From Paenibacillus sp. GP183 (lineage in GTDB: Bacteria; Bacillota; Bacilli; Paenibacillales; NBRC-103111): DNA of 64,000 nt. The notes under the pieces are model-generated. The model was not told the origin of the DNA and made no database searches. It was given only the letters and a program-made list of their open reading frames with translations. Shown piece by piece: positions 22,953 to 30,617 of this stretch. A program made the position numbers and the translations under genes. Numbering within the stretch: the first letter of the stretch is position 1; each line of letters starts with the position of its first letter. The DNA lies in contig NZ_FNSW01000001.1 of assembly GCF_900104695.1 (NCBI RefSeq), forward strand, positions 620,001 to 684,000, read 5' to 3'.

Positions 22953-22992
22953 CATTCCTGTAGAGCGTTAAATTTGAGCTTTGCAAAAAAAC

Positions 22993-23064
22993 GAGCGCCT
23001 CGGTACGATGGGAGTAGGTAACGGGTCAAAGCCCTTTTAAATCCCATCATCCAGGAGGACGCTC
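22993..23064 (+). promoter_or_regulatory. Long stem sequestering the transposase ribosome binding site
   Basis: GAGCGCCTC (22993-23001) can pair with GAGGACGCTC (23055-23064), with an inner stem GATGGGA/TCCCATC (23007-23013 with 23042-23048). The GGAGG ahead of the transposase ATG lies in the 3' arm. The same arrangement is present at 42.2 kb, and in the divergent element near 46.8 kb the stem is perfect (AGAGCGCCTC with GAGGCGCTCT). It probably limits transposase translation from read-through transcripts. Confidence 0.6.
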
Positions 23065-23068
23065 TACT

Positions 23069-24340
23069 ATGAAGTTTAAATCGCAAGCCAGACAAAATCA
23101 ACTCATTGAAAAAATTACCTCTTCGCATCTTGTTGTCGGGATCGACATCGCTCAGCAGACACATGTTGCCCGCGCTGTAAACTTTCGCGGCATCATCATT
23201 GGAGAAGCGTTGTCGTTTACGAATGACGAAGATGGATTTAACAGCCTACTTCAATGGATCCAGAAGCTGCAAACAGCTCATCATTTAAGTGCGACCGTTG
23301 TCGGCATGGAACCCACGGGACACTATTGGCTTAACGTGTCTCGATGGTTGGCTGCACGCCAATTTGAAGTCGTTTTGGTGAACCCGCATCTTGTGAAAAA
23401 GAACAAAGAGAACCGAGATAATACGCCTTCGAAGAGCGACAAAAAGGATGCCCTTGTCATCGCCGACATGGTGAAGAACGGGTACTACTCGTTTAGACGC
23501 AACACCCCGGAAGCGTTCGTGGAACTCCGTGTTCTTCTTTCGAACCGGGACTCTGTGGTGAAACGTCTCGTCAGCGCAAAAAACCAAATCCACCGTTGGG
23601 TGGACATTGTTTTCCCGGAATTGCGGCATGTATTCAAGCACATCACGTGTATCGGTGCCTTGGTCACGTTACGCCTCTTCCCTACACCAGCAGAATTAAG
23701 CCAACTACAACCGCAAGACGTGATTAAAGGGTGGAAATCAATCATGAAGCGGCACAGTGGATCACGAAAAGCCCAGGAACTCGTTACACTGGCCAGCCGC
23801 TCTGTCGGATCTCGCCAAGCTACGCATGCATACCAACTGCATTTGAAGCAACTGCTTGCAGAGTATGACCTGGCCTGCGAGCAGCTGCAGGTCGTAGAGC
23901 AGGAGATCGTCGCTGTGTTAGAGCGCATCCCCTTTGCAAAATCCATGCTTGCGATCAAGGGATTGAGTGCAATTTCACTGGCCGGTATTCTGGGTGAGGC
24001 TGGGGATTTAAGCGGATTTGTTCACGGGAATGCCTTGCTGCGCCATGCCGGCCTCAATCTTGCGGAATCGAGCTCCGGTAAATGGACGGGAAAGATGGTC
24101 ATTAGTAAGCGCGGTCGCTCCCGGCTCCGCCGCTTCCTCTATATAGCGACCATGTGTTTAGTGATGAATAATCCAGAGTTTCAAGCGATGCATAAATACA
24201 ATGTGAATGTGAAGAAGATGAAGAAAATGAAGTCCATTATGAAGCTCTGCGGTAAATTGGCTCGCATCTTGGTGGGGATGGCTCGCAGTGGTCAAGCCTA
24301 CACACCTATGAAAACATGGCCACTTGAGCAAGCAGCTTAA
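23069..24340 (+). CDS. IS110-family transposase/recombinase, copy A
   Basis: The 423-residue protein has the DEDD (RuvC-like) domain with LVVGIDIAQQTHVARAVNF, VVGMEPTGHYWLNVSRWL and the Lys/Asp segment SKSDKKDALVIADMV. The C-terminal Tnp_IS116 domain contains AGLNLAESSSGKWTGKMVIS, with the serine proposed to attack DNA. In this family the protein works with a bridge RNA encoded by the element. It differs from the copy at 42.2 kb by about ten residues and both are intact. Confidence 0.95.
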   Translation: MKFKSQARQNQLIEKITSSHLVVGIDIAQQTHVARAVNFRGIIIGEALSFTNDEDGFNSLLQWIQKLQTAHHLSATVVGMEPTGHYWLNVSRWLAARQFEVVLVNPHLVKKNKENRDNTPSKSDKKDALVIADMVKNGYYSFRRNTPEAFVELRVLLSNRDSVVKRLVSAKNQIHRWVDIVFPELRHVFKHITCIGALVTLRLFPTPAELSQLQPQDVIKGWKSIMKRHSGSRKAQELVTLASRSVGSRQATHAYQLHLKQLLAEYDLACEQLQVVEQEIVAVLERIPFAKSMLAIKGLSAISLAGILGEAGDLSGFVHGNALLRHAGLNLAESSSGKWTGKMVISKRGRSRLRRFLYIATMCLVMNNPEFQAMHKYNVNVKKMKKMKSIMKLCGKLARILVGMARSGQAYTPMKTWPLEQAA

Positions 24341-24371
24341 ACCTCAATACCGTTTTGTAAGACGTAGATTG

Positions 24372-24688
24372 GCTTATTCGCAGGATTTCAAAGAAAGCAC
24401 GGAGTACCGGATACATTAAACCAAAGGGCACTGACCCGTACCGTTAGCAAAACCGGCCTCCACCCCTTGGATAGGTGTAACGAAGGAATGAGAGGGCTAT
24501 GACCCGTTGAGACATGGGAGTGAAAACCTCCGAGGGTGGCGTGGAGAATGCGTGCAGTATATGGAAACAACTGGAGATATTACTCCTCTCCTCTATTCCC
24601 GCAGACCTTCATGTTGCCCAAGTATAGTACGGTCACCCCCCACTCATCCTAAACTCTTAACCAAAGAGGTGAAATCCTGCGAATAAGC
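24372..24688 (+). ncRNA. Bridge-RNA candidate of IS110 copy A
   Basis: The region is bounded by an 18-base inverted repeat, GCTTATTCGCAGGATTTC (24372-24389) against its complement (24671-24688). Inside, GGAG...CCGG pairs with CCGG...CTCC to close a loop holding ATACATTAAACC (24411-24422), a small GGG/CCC hairpin and CCGTTAGCA (24441-24449). The complement of TTAAA (24416-24420) occurs at the right flank as TTTAA (24726-24730). TTAGCA of the other arm equals the left junction (22949-22954). A second loop has GGAATG (24485-24490), complementary to the element's own start CATTCC. Loop order is target then donor, as in characterised bridge RNAs; location after the gene fits the IS1111 group. Confidence 0.72.
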
Positions 24689-24756
24689 GAGCATGCGTGA
24701 GAAAAATGAATCATACCGAGGGAGCTTTAACGCCCGAATATATGTAATGGTTCTAA

Positions 24757-25034
24757 TTAATCCTTGCAAGCTCGTGCTACTTCTGATGCATAATGCTGTT
24801 TAACAAGACCGTAATCACCAATAAACTCGTTAGTGTCCTTTAAACAAACAGCCCATAGTCCAAAACCATCATTCTGGTATCTCTCTATATTTCGTTAGTC
24901 TTGTGTTTGCTGAATACTAAATGGAGTTGGATAAAACTCCATTGTTTCAGGGTCTGAAAAATGTTATGAAGAGCGTTGATATCTTCATCTTTATAGTGTC
25001 TTAAAAGCAACCTGGAAGTTTCAAGTACAATCAC
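24757..25034 (-). pseudogene. GNAT acetyltransferase remnant
   Basis: From a GTG at 25034 the frame gives VIVLETSRLLLRHYKDEDIN, then shifts and gives MEFYPTPFSIQQTQD and a stop. The same frame resumes with RYQNDGFGLWAVCLKDTNEF and IGDYGL. These are successive segments of a RimJ/RimL-type GNAT enzyme. The tail VKQHYASEVARACKD follows after a large deletion. At least one frameshift, one nonsense codon and one deletion are needed, so it is dead. Confidence 0.7.
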
Positions 25035-25154
25035 TTTTTTCCCCTTCCCTACATATTGCCATTGCTTGTTGCTAGTTTTCTGAATACCTAACAGTCATCT
25101 ATAACAACCATAAATCAGTTGAGGTTGTTCAGCTATCCTGCAGTTTAATAAAAC

Positions 25155-25514
25155 GGCTGTGTTGCAAAAGTTAAAAATCGATAGTTTTATTCTTGGTTTA
25201 TCAGGAATTTATGCTGACAATCCAAATAATTTATTAATCCATTCAACATCGGAAACAACAGGTATTATTTCAACATGTTGCTTCCTTAGCATATGAAAAG
25301 CTTCAATTCCTGTTATTGTTTTCTTGGCAGTCTGAAATGTTTTAAATCCCAACATGTGATTCGTAATCCTTTTTATAAACCGATGATCCTGTTATATTAT
25401 GTTGTTAAAATACTTCACCTGTCTTATTATGGTTTCTTTTGATAGACTCTTTTCATCTATTAATTGCTCTATTGCCGGTGGGTAAGCAGGGTTCATATCC
25501 ACCGTTATTACACG
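25155..25514 (-). pseudogene. IS6-family transposase remnant
   Basis: An IS6-type end GGCTGTGTTGCAAAAG (25155-25170) is followed on the minus strand by the C-terminal half of an IS240-like transposase. Recognisable parts are VITVDMNPAYPPAIEQLI, SLSKETIIRQVKYFNN, the HRFIKRITNHMLGFKTFQTA region and a degenerate tail. It contains an internal stop and lacks the first half. At its upstream side it is joined to the start of a nucleoside hydrolase gene. Confidence 0.75.
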
Positions 25515-25605
25515 CAGTGATTCGTCAATGTCGTCACCAATGTCTGTATCGATAATTATGTTCTCGCGATTCATCAGATACTGCCTCTTTTAGTTTGGTT
25601 TGCCT
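25515..25605 (-). pseudogene. Duplicated nucleoside hydrolase start fused to IS6 debris
   Basis: The sequence reads MNRENIIIDTDIGDDID with its leader and closely matches 10.69-10.77 kb. It then runs in frame into IS6 transposase (SLRVITVDMNP...), giving a 60-codon hybrid ORF ending at 25392. The match extends into the leader (AGTTTGG upstream of AGGCAGTAT). It is a scar of an IS6-mediated deletion in a second copy of the hydrolase locus. Confidence 0.75.
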
Positions 25606-25662
25606 GCTTCTTATTCTCATTTTCAGCAAATGAACCGATTTGATTCCAAGTTGGACCGTAAG

Positions 25663-26511
25663 TTATTTAAAGTGCCCTCGCGGCTTTTTGCCGCTCCACC
25701 TTTCGTCTACCTTCTCGTTTACCGATTGGTATCTCGCGTCTACACTGATCCGATACTGGTTAGTCGTATTCTCGAGTGAACAGTGAAGCAAAAACATACC
25801 GAAAATGAGAACATCTCCAGCTTGAAAAGTTGTTGTCGCCCACTTTCCGCCAAATTTCTCAGTAATTTCGAGCGGATCATCGGTATAGTGTCCAATACCG
25901 TCCCTATCCGAATCCTTTCTGCCGTACGACCGTTTCAATTCTTCGAAACGATGCGAGCCGAGACAAATAGCCAGTCCACCCATTTCATAGGATATATCTC
26001 CCAATGGGGACCATACTGTGTAGACGTTTTGCGTTCCTCTACCCATATAGACAATATCATAATGAGCTCCGGTGAAATCTCCCTTGCCTACTGCACGGAG
26101 CCATTTGTAATGATAAGTAAGCGTCTGTTCACCAAGGAGTTCATCAAAAAAGCGTATGACATGATCTCCATTTAATACATTAAGCAGAGCTGGCAGGTCC
26201 TCATTTGTACCACCCATGAAAATGGTTTTGCTACCGTCGGCCATGATGCCTTCCTCCAACAGTGTGTCCCGGTCCAACTTCCCCATCTGGTCCATTTTTT
26301 TCAAAATACATGTTCGGGCATATAACACCTTTTCTCGATCATGAAATCCGCGGATCAGCAAGAACCCGTCTTCTTTCATCCGTTCGCGTAGTGCTTGCAC
26401 ATCGTACAAAATATCATTCGAACTTCTGAGCTCCGTTAAATGAGGACCACCCATCTCTAGTTCGCGACTGCCTACTTTAACCATCATTTGCACATACACT
26501 CCTCTACTCAT
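25663..26511 (-). CDS. Phytanoyl-CoA dioxygenase (PhyH) family oxygenase
   Basis: This is a non-haem Fe(II)/2-oxoglutarate oxygenase of up to 282 residues. The HxD iron ligands lie in TGAHYDIVYMG, a distal His in FLLHCSLENTTNQYRISVD, and the co-substrate-binding Arg in QYRIS. REHDGFLLIRGFHDREKVLY-like GFLLIRGFHDREKVLY is near residue 50. AGAGGAG lies between the first ATG and the ATG at 26487, so the protein may start eight codons later than given. It is divergent from an AraC regulator that probably controls it. The substrate is not evident. Confidence 0.85.
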   Translation of the reverse strand: MSRGVYVQMMVKVGSRELEMGGPHLTELRSSNDILYDVQALRERMKEDGFLLIRGFHDREKVLYARTCILKKMDQMGKLDRDTLLEEGIMADGSKTIFMGGTNEDLPALLNVLNGDHVIRFFDELLGEQTLTYHYKWLRAVGKGDFTGAHYDIVYMGRGTQNVYTVWSPLGDISYEMGGLAICLGSHRFEELKRSYGRKDSDRDGIGHYTDDPLEITEKFGGKWATTTFQAGDVLIFGMFLLHCSLENTTNQYRISVDARYQSVNEKVDERWSGKKPRGHFK

Positions 26512-26652
26512 TCGTGATCAAGTCATTTAGTTTATGACTTATAATTTAAGTGTAGGGGAAATCAACGAATTCATCCATGGATATCTGTTTTTATTTCATG
26601 TACAATAGTACAAATAATGAATTAATTTCAGTTAATAACTAACAAATTCAAT

Positions 26653-26677
26653 GTATAATAGAACTTATACGAGGTGG
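26653..26677 (+). promoter_or_regulatory. -10 box and ribosome binding site of the AraC gene
   Basis: TATAAT at 26653-26658 is a consensus -10 element and GAGGTGG at 26671-26677 a ribosome binding site nine bases before GTG 26687. The ATG at 26651 overlaps the -10 box, so the longer reading of the gene from that ATG is unlikely. Confidence 0.6.
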
Positions 26678-26686
26678 TGGAATACA

Positions 26687-27526
26687 GTGTCTTACATGAA
26701 TATCCCTTATGGATTAGGGAAAAAATCAGCGATTCCCCTTTGCAAATTTATATCCATTTGGAAAGTGCAAGCAAACGACGCATACCAAGTCTGCAAAGGA
26801 GAGGGATTCAATGTCCCCGGCCTGTTTATCACCTATGAAGGAAAGGGAACCTTTTCTCGATCAACAGACCGACATGAACTACACGCAGGTACATATTTTT
26901 TCGTTCAAGAGGCTGTTTCATCTACCTATAGATGTCAAAATGATGATTGGAAGTTTTATTTTCTTGACTTTAACAGTTTGGACATGACACGCTTTCTCCA
27001 ACTTCCCGTCTGTGAGGTCGTTTCAACGGGTAAACTGGCTGAGGCCATTCAAATATGCGAGCGAATGATCGACAACCTGATCGCACAGCCGACCGGATAC
27101 GCTTACTCCGCCAACATACTGCTACAGGAAGTACTACTCCTCTTCGCCCGAGAACAAACGGTTGCGGACACGTTCCGTCATACGGAGTTGAATAAGATAC
27201 TTATCTTTATGCATAAAAATATTGACAAGCCGTTCCGAATCGAAGAACTAGTACAAAAAAGCGGCTTGTCCCGCACGTCCTTCTTTACCCGTTTTCGCTC
27301 CATAACTGGGCTGTCCCCAAGCAACTATATGTTAAACCTAAAGCTAGAGTCGGCAAAAGCATCTCTCGAGACGACAAACTTGTCGGTCAAGGAAATCGCA
27401 TCTACCTTACATTTTTATGACGAATTTCACTTTTCTAAGTTGTTTAAGAGAAACTGCGGTCTGTCCCCAAGCGCATTTCGTCGTCTGAAAAATTCCGGAC
27501 AGAATCCACCGGTGTTGCTTTCTTAG
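26687..27526 (+). CDS. AraC-family regulator with cupin sensing domain
   Basis: Starting at GTG 26687 the protein has 279 residues. An N-terminal cupin (VCKGEGFNVPGLFITYEGKG, then RHELHAGTYFFVQE) binds a small molecule. The C-terminal AraC domain shows FRIEELVQKSGLSRTSFFTR and VKEIASTLHFYDEFHFSKLF then CGLSPSAFRR. Its position opposite the PhyH oxygenase, with about 175 bp between the starts, suggests it regulates that gene. Length and layout match the cupin-AraC sugar regulators common in this group. Confidence 0.88.
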   Translation: MSYMNIPYGLGKKSAIPLCKFISIWKVQANDAYQVCKGEGFNVPGLFITYEGKGTFSRSTDRHELHAGTYFFVQEAVSSTYRCQNDDWKFYFLDFNSLDMTRFLQLPVCEVVSTGKLAEAIQICERMIDNLIAQPTGYAYSANILLQEVLLLFAREQTVADTFRHTELNKILIFMHKNIDKPFRIEELVQKSGLSRTSFFTRFRSITGLSPSNYMLNLKLESAKASLETTNLSVKEIASTLHFYDEFHFSKLFKRNCGLSPSAFRRLKNSGQNPPVLLS

Positions 27527-27559
27527 AAACAATTGACTTAGAGATAAAGCGTCATTCAA

Positions 27560-27752
27560 CTGCGTATTCCGGCTTATCCGGACGGTGATTCCGGAAGTAT
27601 CCGGACACTTTGTCAAGTGATTTGATCTTACGATAATGCCGTATTGTTTTCAATAGATTTTATTGTTTTTTCGGCCATCACTTCCAGCATGGATTTCTTT
27701 GAATCCAACAATAAGACATAAGAGTTGTGGATAATTCGATCGGTTCTGGTGC
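27560..27752 (-). pseudogene. IS21-type remnant: IstB-like C-terminus and repeat-rich end
   Basis: The minus strand gives IIHNSYVLLLDSKKSMLEVM and AEKTIKSIENNTALS to a stop at 27628, like the end of an IstB helper ATPase. Just beyond it lie repeated TCCGGA-type motifs (ATTCCGGCTTATCCGGA and ATTCCGGAAGTATCCGGA), which look like the multiple end repeats of IS21 elements. The fragment is cut by an IS6 end at about 27752. Family assignment is tentative. Confidence 0.5.
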
Positions 27753-27980
27753 AAGAAATAATAAACACCAACAACAGGTATCGTGAAATTATTTTTTAAG
27801 CTATCCTACCGAATAACTGATTGAAGAGTTGAACGTTATTAAGAGCAGCCAAATTCTTCAATTGACCTGCCCCATTTTGATCATGTGCATTGTTTCAATT
27901 CCTTCTATTGTTTTCTTGGCTGTTTCAAATGATTTAAAACCAAACATCGGATTCGTTCTTTTCTTAATGAAACGATGATC
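27753..27980 (-). pseudogene. IS6-family transposase remnant
   Basis: It begins with the IS6-type end GGTTCTGGTGCAAGAAAT. The minus strand preserves only the transposase C-terminus: DHRFIKKRTNPMFGFKSFET, AKKTIEGIETMHMI and a degenerate tail. The region ends ten bases before the stop of the S66 peptidase gene. It is the third copy or relic of this IS type in the window. Confidence 0.7.
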
Positions 27981-27990
27981 TATATGACTA

Positions 27991-29001
27991 CTAATTGAAT
28001 TGTTGCAAAATAGTTCCTTTCCCGTCATCTATTTTTACTTCAGCATAAGCCCCATTTATAAATGTGATTTGTGGAGGGAGATGACCACAATCAATGTCAT
28101 AAATAACTGGTATTTGAAGCTCATCAGAAAGGTCTTTATAAACGTCTTCAACTGTGTAGTGTTCAACAGGAAGATTTGCGGGACTTCGACCAAACATAAT
28201 ACCTGAACATTGTTTAAACCATCCTGCAAACTTCATTTGAACTAATGACCTACGTAAATCCACAGTTGTTAACTCACAATTTTCTAAATACCATATTACA
28301 GATTCCCCATTGAGAAATTGTTTTCTAAAGCCTTGTACATCACCGAATGGTGTACCAATCAAATGTCTTATCACGTCTATACACCCACCAAGTAAACGAC
28401 CTTGTATTTTCTCATTGGAATTTGAAACGGTTTTCCAATAGGTTTGTTCTGTTAAATTAAAAATACATAGTGAAGGGTTAGTGGGCCAATCTCTCTGATA
28501 TTTTGCTGAGGATTGTTGAAGTATTGATCCTCCAGTTTTAGTTGATAACACATTCTGCCACATTGCAGTCGTATCATCCGAATATTCTCCTCTTAAATCA
28601 ATTAAATTAGTTCCATGAGCAGTCGCTATTCCTGTCTTTAAAGTGGTTGCTAATAACAATACACTTATATCTGAATACCCTAATATCCATTTTTCACTTA
28701 TATTTTCAAAATCAACAAATTCTAGCATCTCAATCAAAAGTTCTCCACCCCAAGGAGGAATGATGATGTCGATATCTTTGTTTTGCATCATTTCATTAAA
28801 TTCAACAGCACGCTTTTTGGCAGAAGATGATTTTGCTTTGTTTTGAGTCAAAACGGTATCTCCGCAAATAATATTAAATCCTTTCATCTCCAAACGACTA
28901 CAAGCAAGTTTAAACATTTCATGAAATTCGACTTGTACTCCAGATGAGGGTGCTGTTATTCCTATCATTGCCCCTTCATCTAAATATGGATACTTAATCA
29001 T
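27991..29001 (-). CDS. S66-family serine peptidase (LD-carboxypeptidase / MccF-like)
   Basis: The 336-residue cytosolic protein starts MIKYPYLDEGAMIGITAPSS, the S66 start. The nucleophile lies in KWILGYSDISVLLL (Ser about 110). The Glu/His partners lie in WYLENCELTTVDLRRSL (about 238-254) and DIDCGHLPPQITF (His about 307). MccF relatives cleave microcin C-type toxins, while LdcA relatives trim murein peptides. The sequence alone favours the MccF-like group annotated as self-immunity proteins. GGAGGG precedes the ATG. A cassette-type repeat lies 60 bp upstream. Confidence 0.85.
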   Translation of the reverse strand: MIKYPYLDEGAMIGITAPSSGVQVEFHEMFKLACSRLEMKGFNIICGDTVLTQNKAKSSSAKKRAVEFNEMMQNKDIDIIIPPWGGELLIEMLEFVDFENISEKWILGYSDISVLLLATTLKTGIATAHGTNLIDLRGEYSDDTTAMWQNVLSTKTGGSILQQSSAKYQRDWPTNPSLCIFNLTEQTYWKTVSNSNEKIQGRLLGGCIDVIRHLIGTPFGDVQGFRKQFLNGESVIWYLENCELTTVDLRRSLVQMKFAGWFKQCSGIMFGRSPANLPVEHYTVEDVYKDLSDELQIPVIYDIDCGHLPPQITFINGAYAEVKIDDGKGTILQQFN

Positions 29002-29054
29002 ACTGATCCCTCCAAAACATTTTACATTATTTTATCAAATTGAAATCGTTCTTC

Positions 29055-29090
29055 AACTAGACTGTCCGTTATCGGAGCATAGAGCTACGC
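29055..29090 (+). repeat. Cassette-type repeat, left half-site
   Basis: CTGTCCGTTATCGGAGCA at 29062-29079 differs by two bases from the half-site CTGCCCGTTAGCGGAGCA. It lies upstream of the S66 gene start on the opposite strand, in the same orientation as the other copies. Confidence 0.65.
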
Positions 29091-29953
29091 TTGCAACAGA
29101 TGGTATTTAACTCCGTTAATAATTGCATAGTAATAAACATAGTAATTTAAAAACTTCTTTTCCAAAGCCCACTTGGACAGGAGCTGAACCCACCTTTTTT
29201 ATAAAACTCCACATGCTCAGGGACAAAAGTTATAGTTACAATGCCCAGAAGTTACAGCGTTCTAATAATGTAGGGAAATCTTTATTTCGTCTTTCCCAAT
29301 CAATTGGCTCTCGTAAATCTGGTACTTCGTGGTCTCTAATTAGAAGATTGATTAAAAATCGTAATAAACAACTAATAAAGCAAAACGGACATTAAATTGC
29401 CCGTCGTTTATGCTATATTTGTCAAGACGCCTATTATAAGGGGGATTGAAGTTTTTGGACAAACAGTATTACATTCAACGATTAGGGCAAAATCCGGAAC
29501 CGATTGAAAAACGTGAATTAATCAAGCTATTCCTTAACATTCACCATGAATTTTTTAATAAAGGCCAGCAATACGATATATATTGTTGTACCGATAATCG
29601 GTATACAATACAAACTCTTGTCCAGTAATTCGGCATGTAATATATGTGTCCGATAGATCCAAAAGCATCTACTGACAAAGCTTCCGTTGAAATAACCACT
29701 AAATTAAAGCGACAAATACAGGCAATCAAGAAGTTTATGCAGCGAGGAAAACTCAAGTTGGAAAACACTATATCTTCATGTCGCTTTTCGGAAAACCATA
29801 TAACTTCTTGTCCTGCGCAAAAGACAAGAAGTTATATCTATAAAACAAAAAAACCGCGCTGGGCGCGGGCCACTATGGATATATGTTCTTGTCCTCCTTC
29901 AAATTATTTGCTGCGATGAAAGTCTAACGACATGTTTGCTTGTGAAGCTTTGC
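29091..29953. other. Region with small unassigned ORFs
   Basis: Three plus-strand ORFs of 60-91 codons lie here, none recognised: 29123-29395 (TTG start, basic C-terminus KNRNKQLIKQNGH), 29446-29628 (TTG start after AAGGGGG, starting FLDKQYYIQRLGQNPEP) and 29644-29919. The second has the best ribosome binding site and may be a real small gene or the start of a truncated one. The third runs into a repeat-rich segment and is doubtful. Confidence 0.35.
29771..29897. repeat. GACAAGAA motif cluster including a 15-bp-arm inverted repeat
   Basis: ATATAACTTCTTGTC (29798-29812) and its perfect complement (29823-29837) form an inverted repeat with a ten-base spacer. Two more copies on the minus strand flank it (GACATGAAGATATAG near 29771 and GGACAAGAACATATATCC near 29880). 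The core is the same as in the array at 2.66-2.82 kb. A GC-rich hairpin (CCGCGC/GCGCGG, about 29853-29868) lies between. It may be a second relic transposon end or a protein-binding cluster. Confidence 0.5.
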
Positions 29954-30496
29954 TTACCCCCGTTTATACTCAATTAGCCAGCAATCTTTATTTTCCCCTT
30001 CGTGCCACTCGTGTTGCGGCAGGATTTTCACACGAACAAAGCCGCATTTCTCATAAACTCTCAGTGCCCTTGTATTCCAGGTTTGCGGGTCCATGACGAT
30101 CCGGTCAGCATGTTCATGCGTGATTACAAAATCAGCCATCGACGAGACAAGTTCAGTTCCAATGCCTTTGTTCCAGCAGTCGGTTTCCCCGATAAATTGG
30201 TCCATGCCATAAATCCGTTCCTTTGCCTCAGCATACCCATACTCCAACCGTTCTTCCTCACTAATCGGATAATACTGGATATAACCGATAGGCCGCCCTT
30301 CCTTTTCGACGATGCATTGAGTAATTCGTTCCCGCTTTTCATAAAAATGCCGCCTAACCAACTCTTCGTCATGCGGACGGTCTCGTCCCTCATAATATAG
30401 TAGTACGGCCGGGTCGTTCAGCCATTGCACCAGCAACACGGCGTCGCTTTCAGTCAGAGTTCTTACTTTGATACCTATGTGCTCGTATAAAATCAT
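29954..30496 (-). CDS. Aminoglycoside 6'-N-acetyltransferase-like GNAT protein
   Basis: The 180-residue protein matches the AAC(6')-Ie/Im type rather than a generic GNAT. It has LVQWLNDPAVLLYYEGRDRP near the start, GYIQYYP and the acetyl-CoA segment YGMDQFIGETDCWNKGIGTE (about 95-114). These are followed by MDPQTWNTRALRVYEKCGF and a LPQHEWHEGENKDCWLIEY tail, all in the order of the acetyltransferase half of AAC(6')-APH(2''). It would acetylate the 6'-amine of aminoglycosides using acetyl-CoA. Whether it confers resistance is not shown by sequence. It sits alone next to a cassette-type repeat. Confidence 0.8.
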   Translation of the reverse strand: MILYEHIGIKVRTLTESDAVLLVQWLNDPAVLLYYEGRDRPHDEELVRRHFYEKRERITQCIVEKEGRPIGYIQYYPISEEERLEYGYAEAKERIYGMDQFIGETDCWNKGIGTELVSSMADFVITHEHADRIVMDPQTWNTRALRVYEKCGFVRVKILPQHEWHEGENKDCWLIEYKRG

Positions 30497-30549
30497 TGGG
30501 GAGTCCTCACTTCCGTGCCAAAAATGATTTTCATGTTAGGGCCAATGGG

Positions 30550-30583
30550 GCTGCCCTATCGGTATTGAACTATCGTACCCGTC
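30550..30583 (+). repeat. Collapsed cassette-type repeat
   Basis: CTGCCCTATCGG (30551-30562) is a shortened left half-site, and AACTATCGTACCCGT (30568-30582) is a right half-site. Here the two are only five bases apart, with the hairpin deleted. It lies between the acetyltransferase start and the beta-helix gene end. Confidence 0.65.
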
Positions 30584-30617
30584 AATATTAGACTTAGTGG
30601 AACAAACTACCTTCCCC

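Larger units (their letters stand above)
22953..24724 (+). mobile_element. IS110-family (IS1111-type) element, copy A
   Basis: Comparison with the copy at 42.1 kb sets the limits. Both begin CATTCCTGTAGAGCG and end ACCGAGGGAG, outside which they diverge. The element has a 116-bp leader, one DEDD transposase and about 380 bp of non-coding DNA after it, where the bridge-RNA candidate lies. There are no terminal inverted repeats, as expected for this family. Its insertion site is a GTTAG-type core (see the repeat ending at 22952). Confidence 0.88.

Noticed and set aside
23285-23958. Long minus-strand ORFs inside the IS110 transposase
   Set aside because: They are antisense shadows of the conserved DEDD transposase and recur in copy B only because the DNA is duplicated.
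29644-29919. 91-codon ORF as a real gene
   Set aside because: It has no ribosome binding site and its second half is the repeat-rich GACAAGAA cluster.
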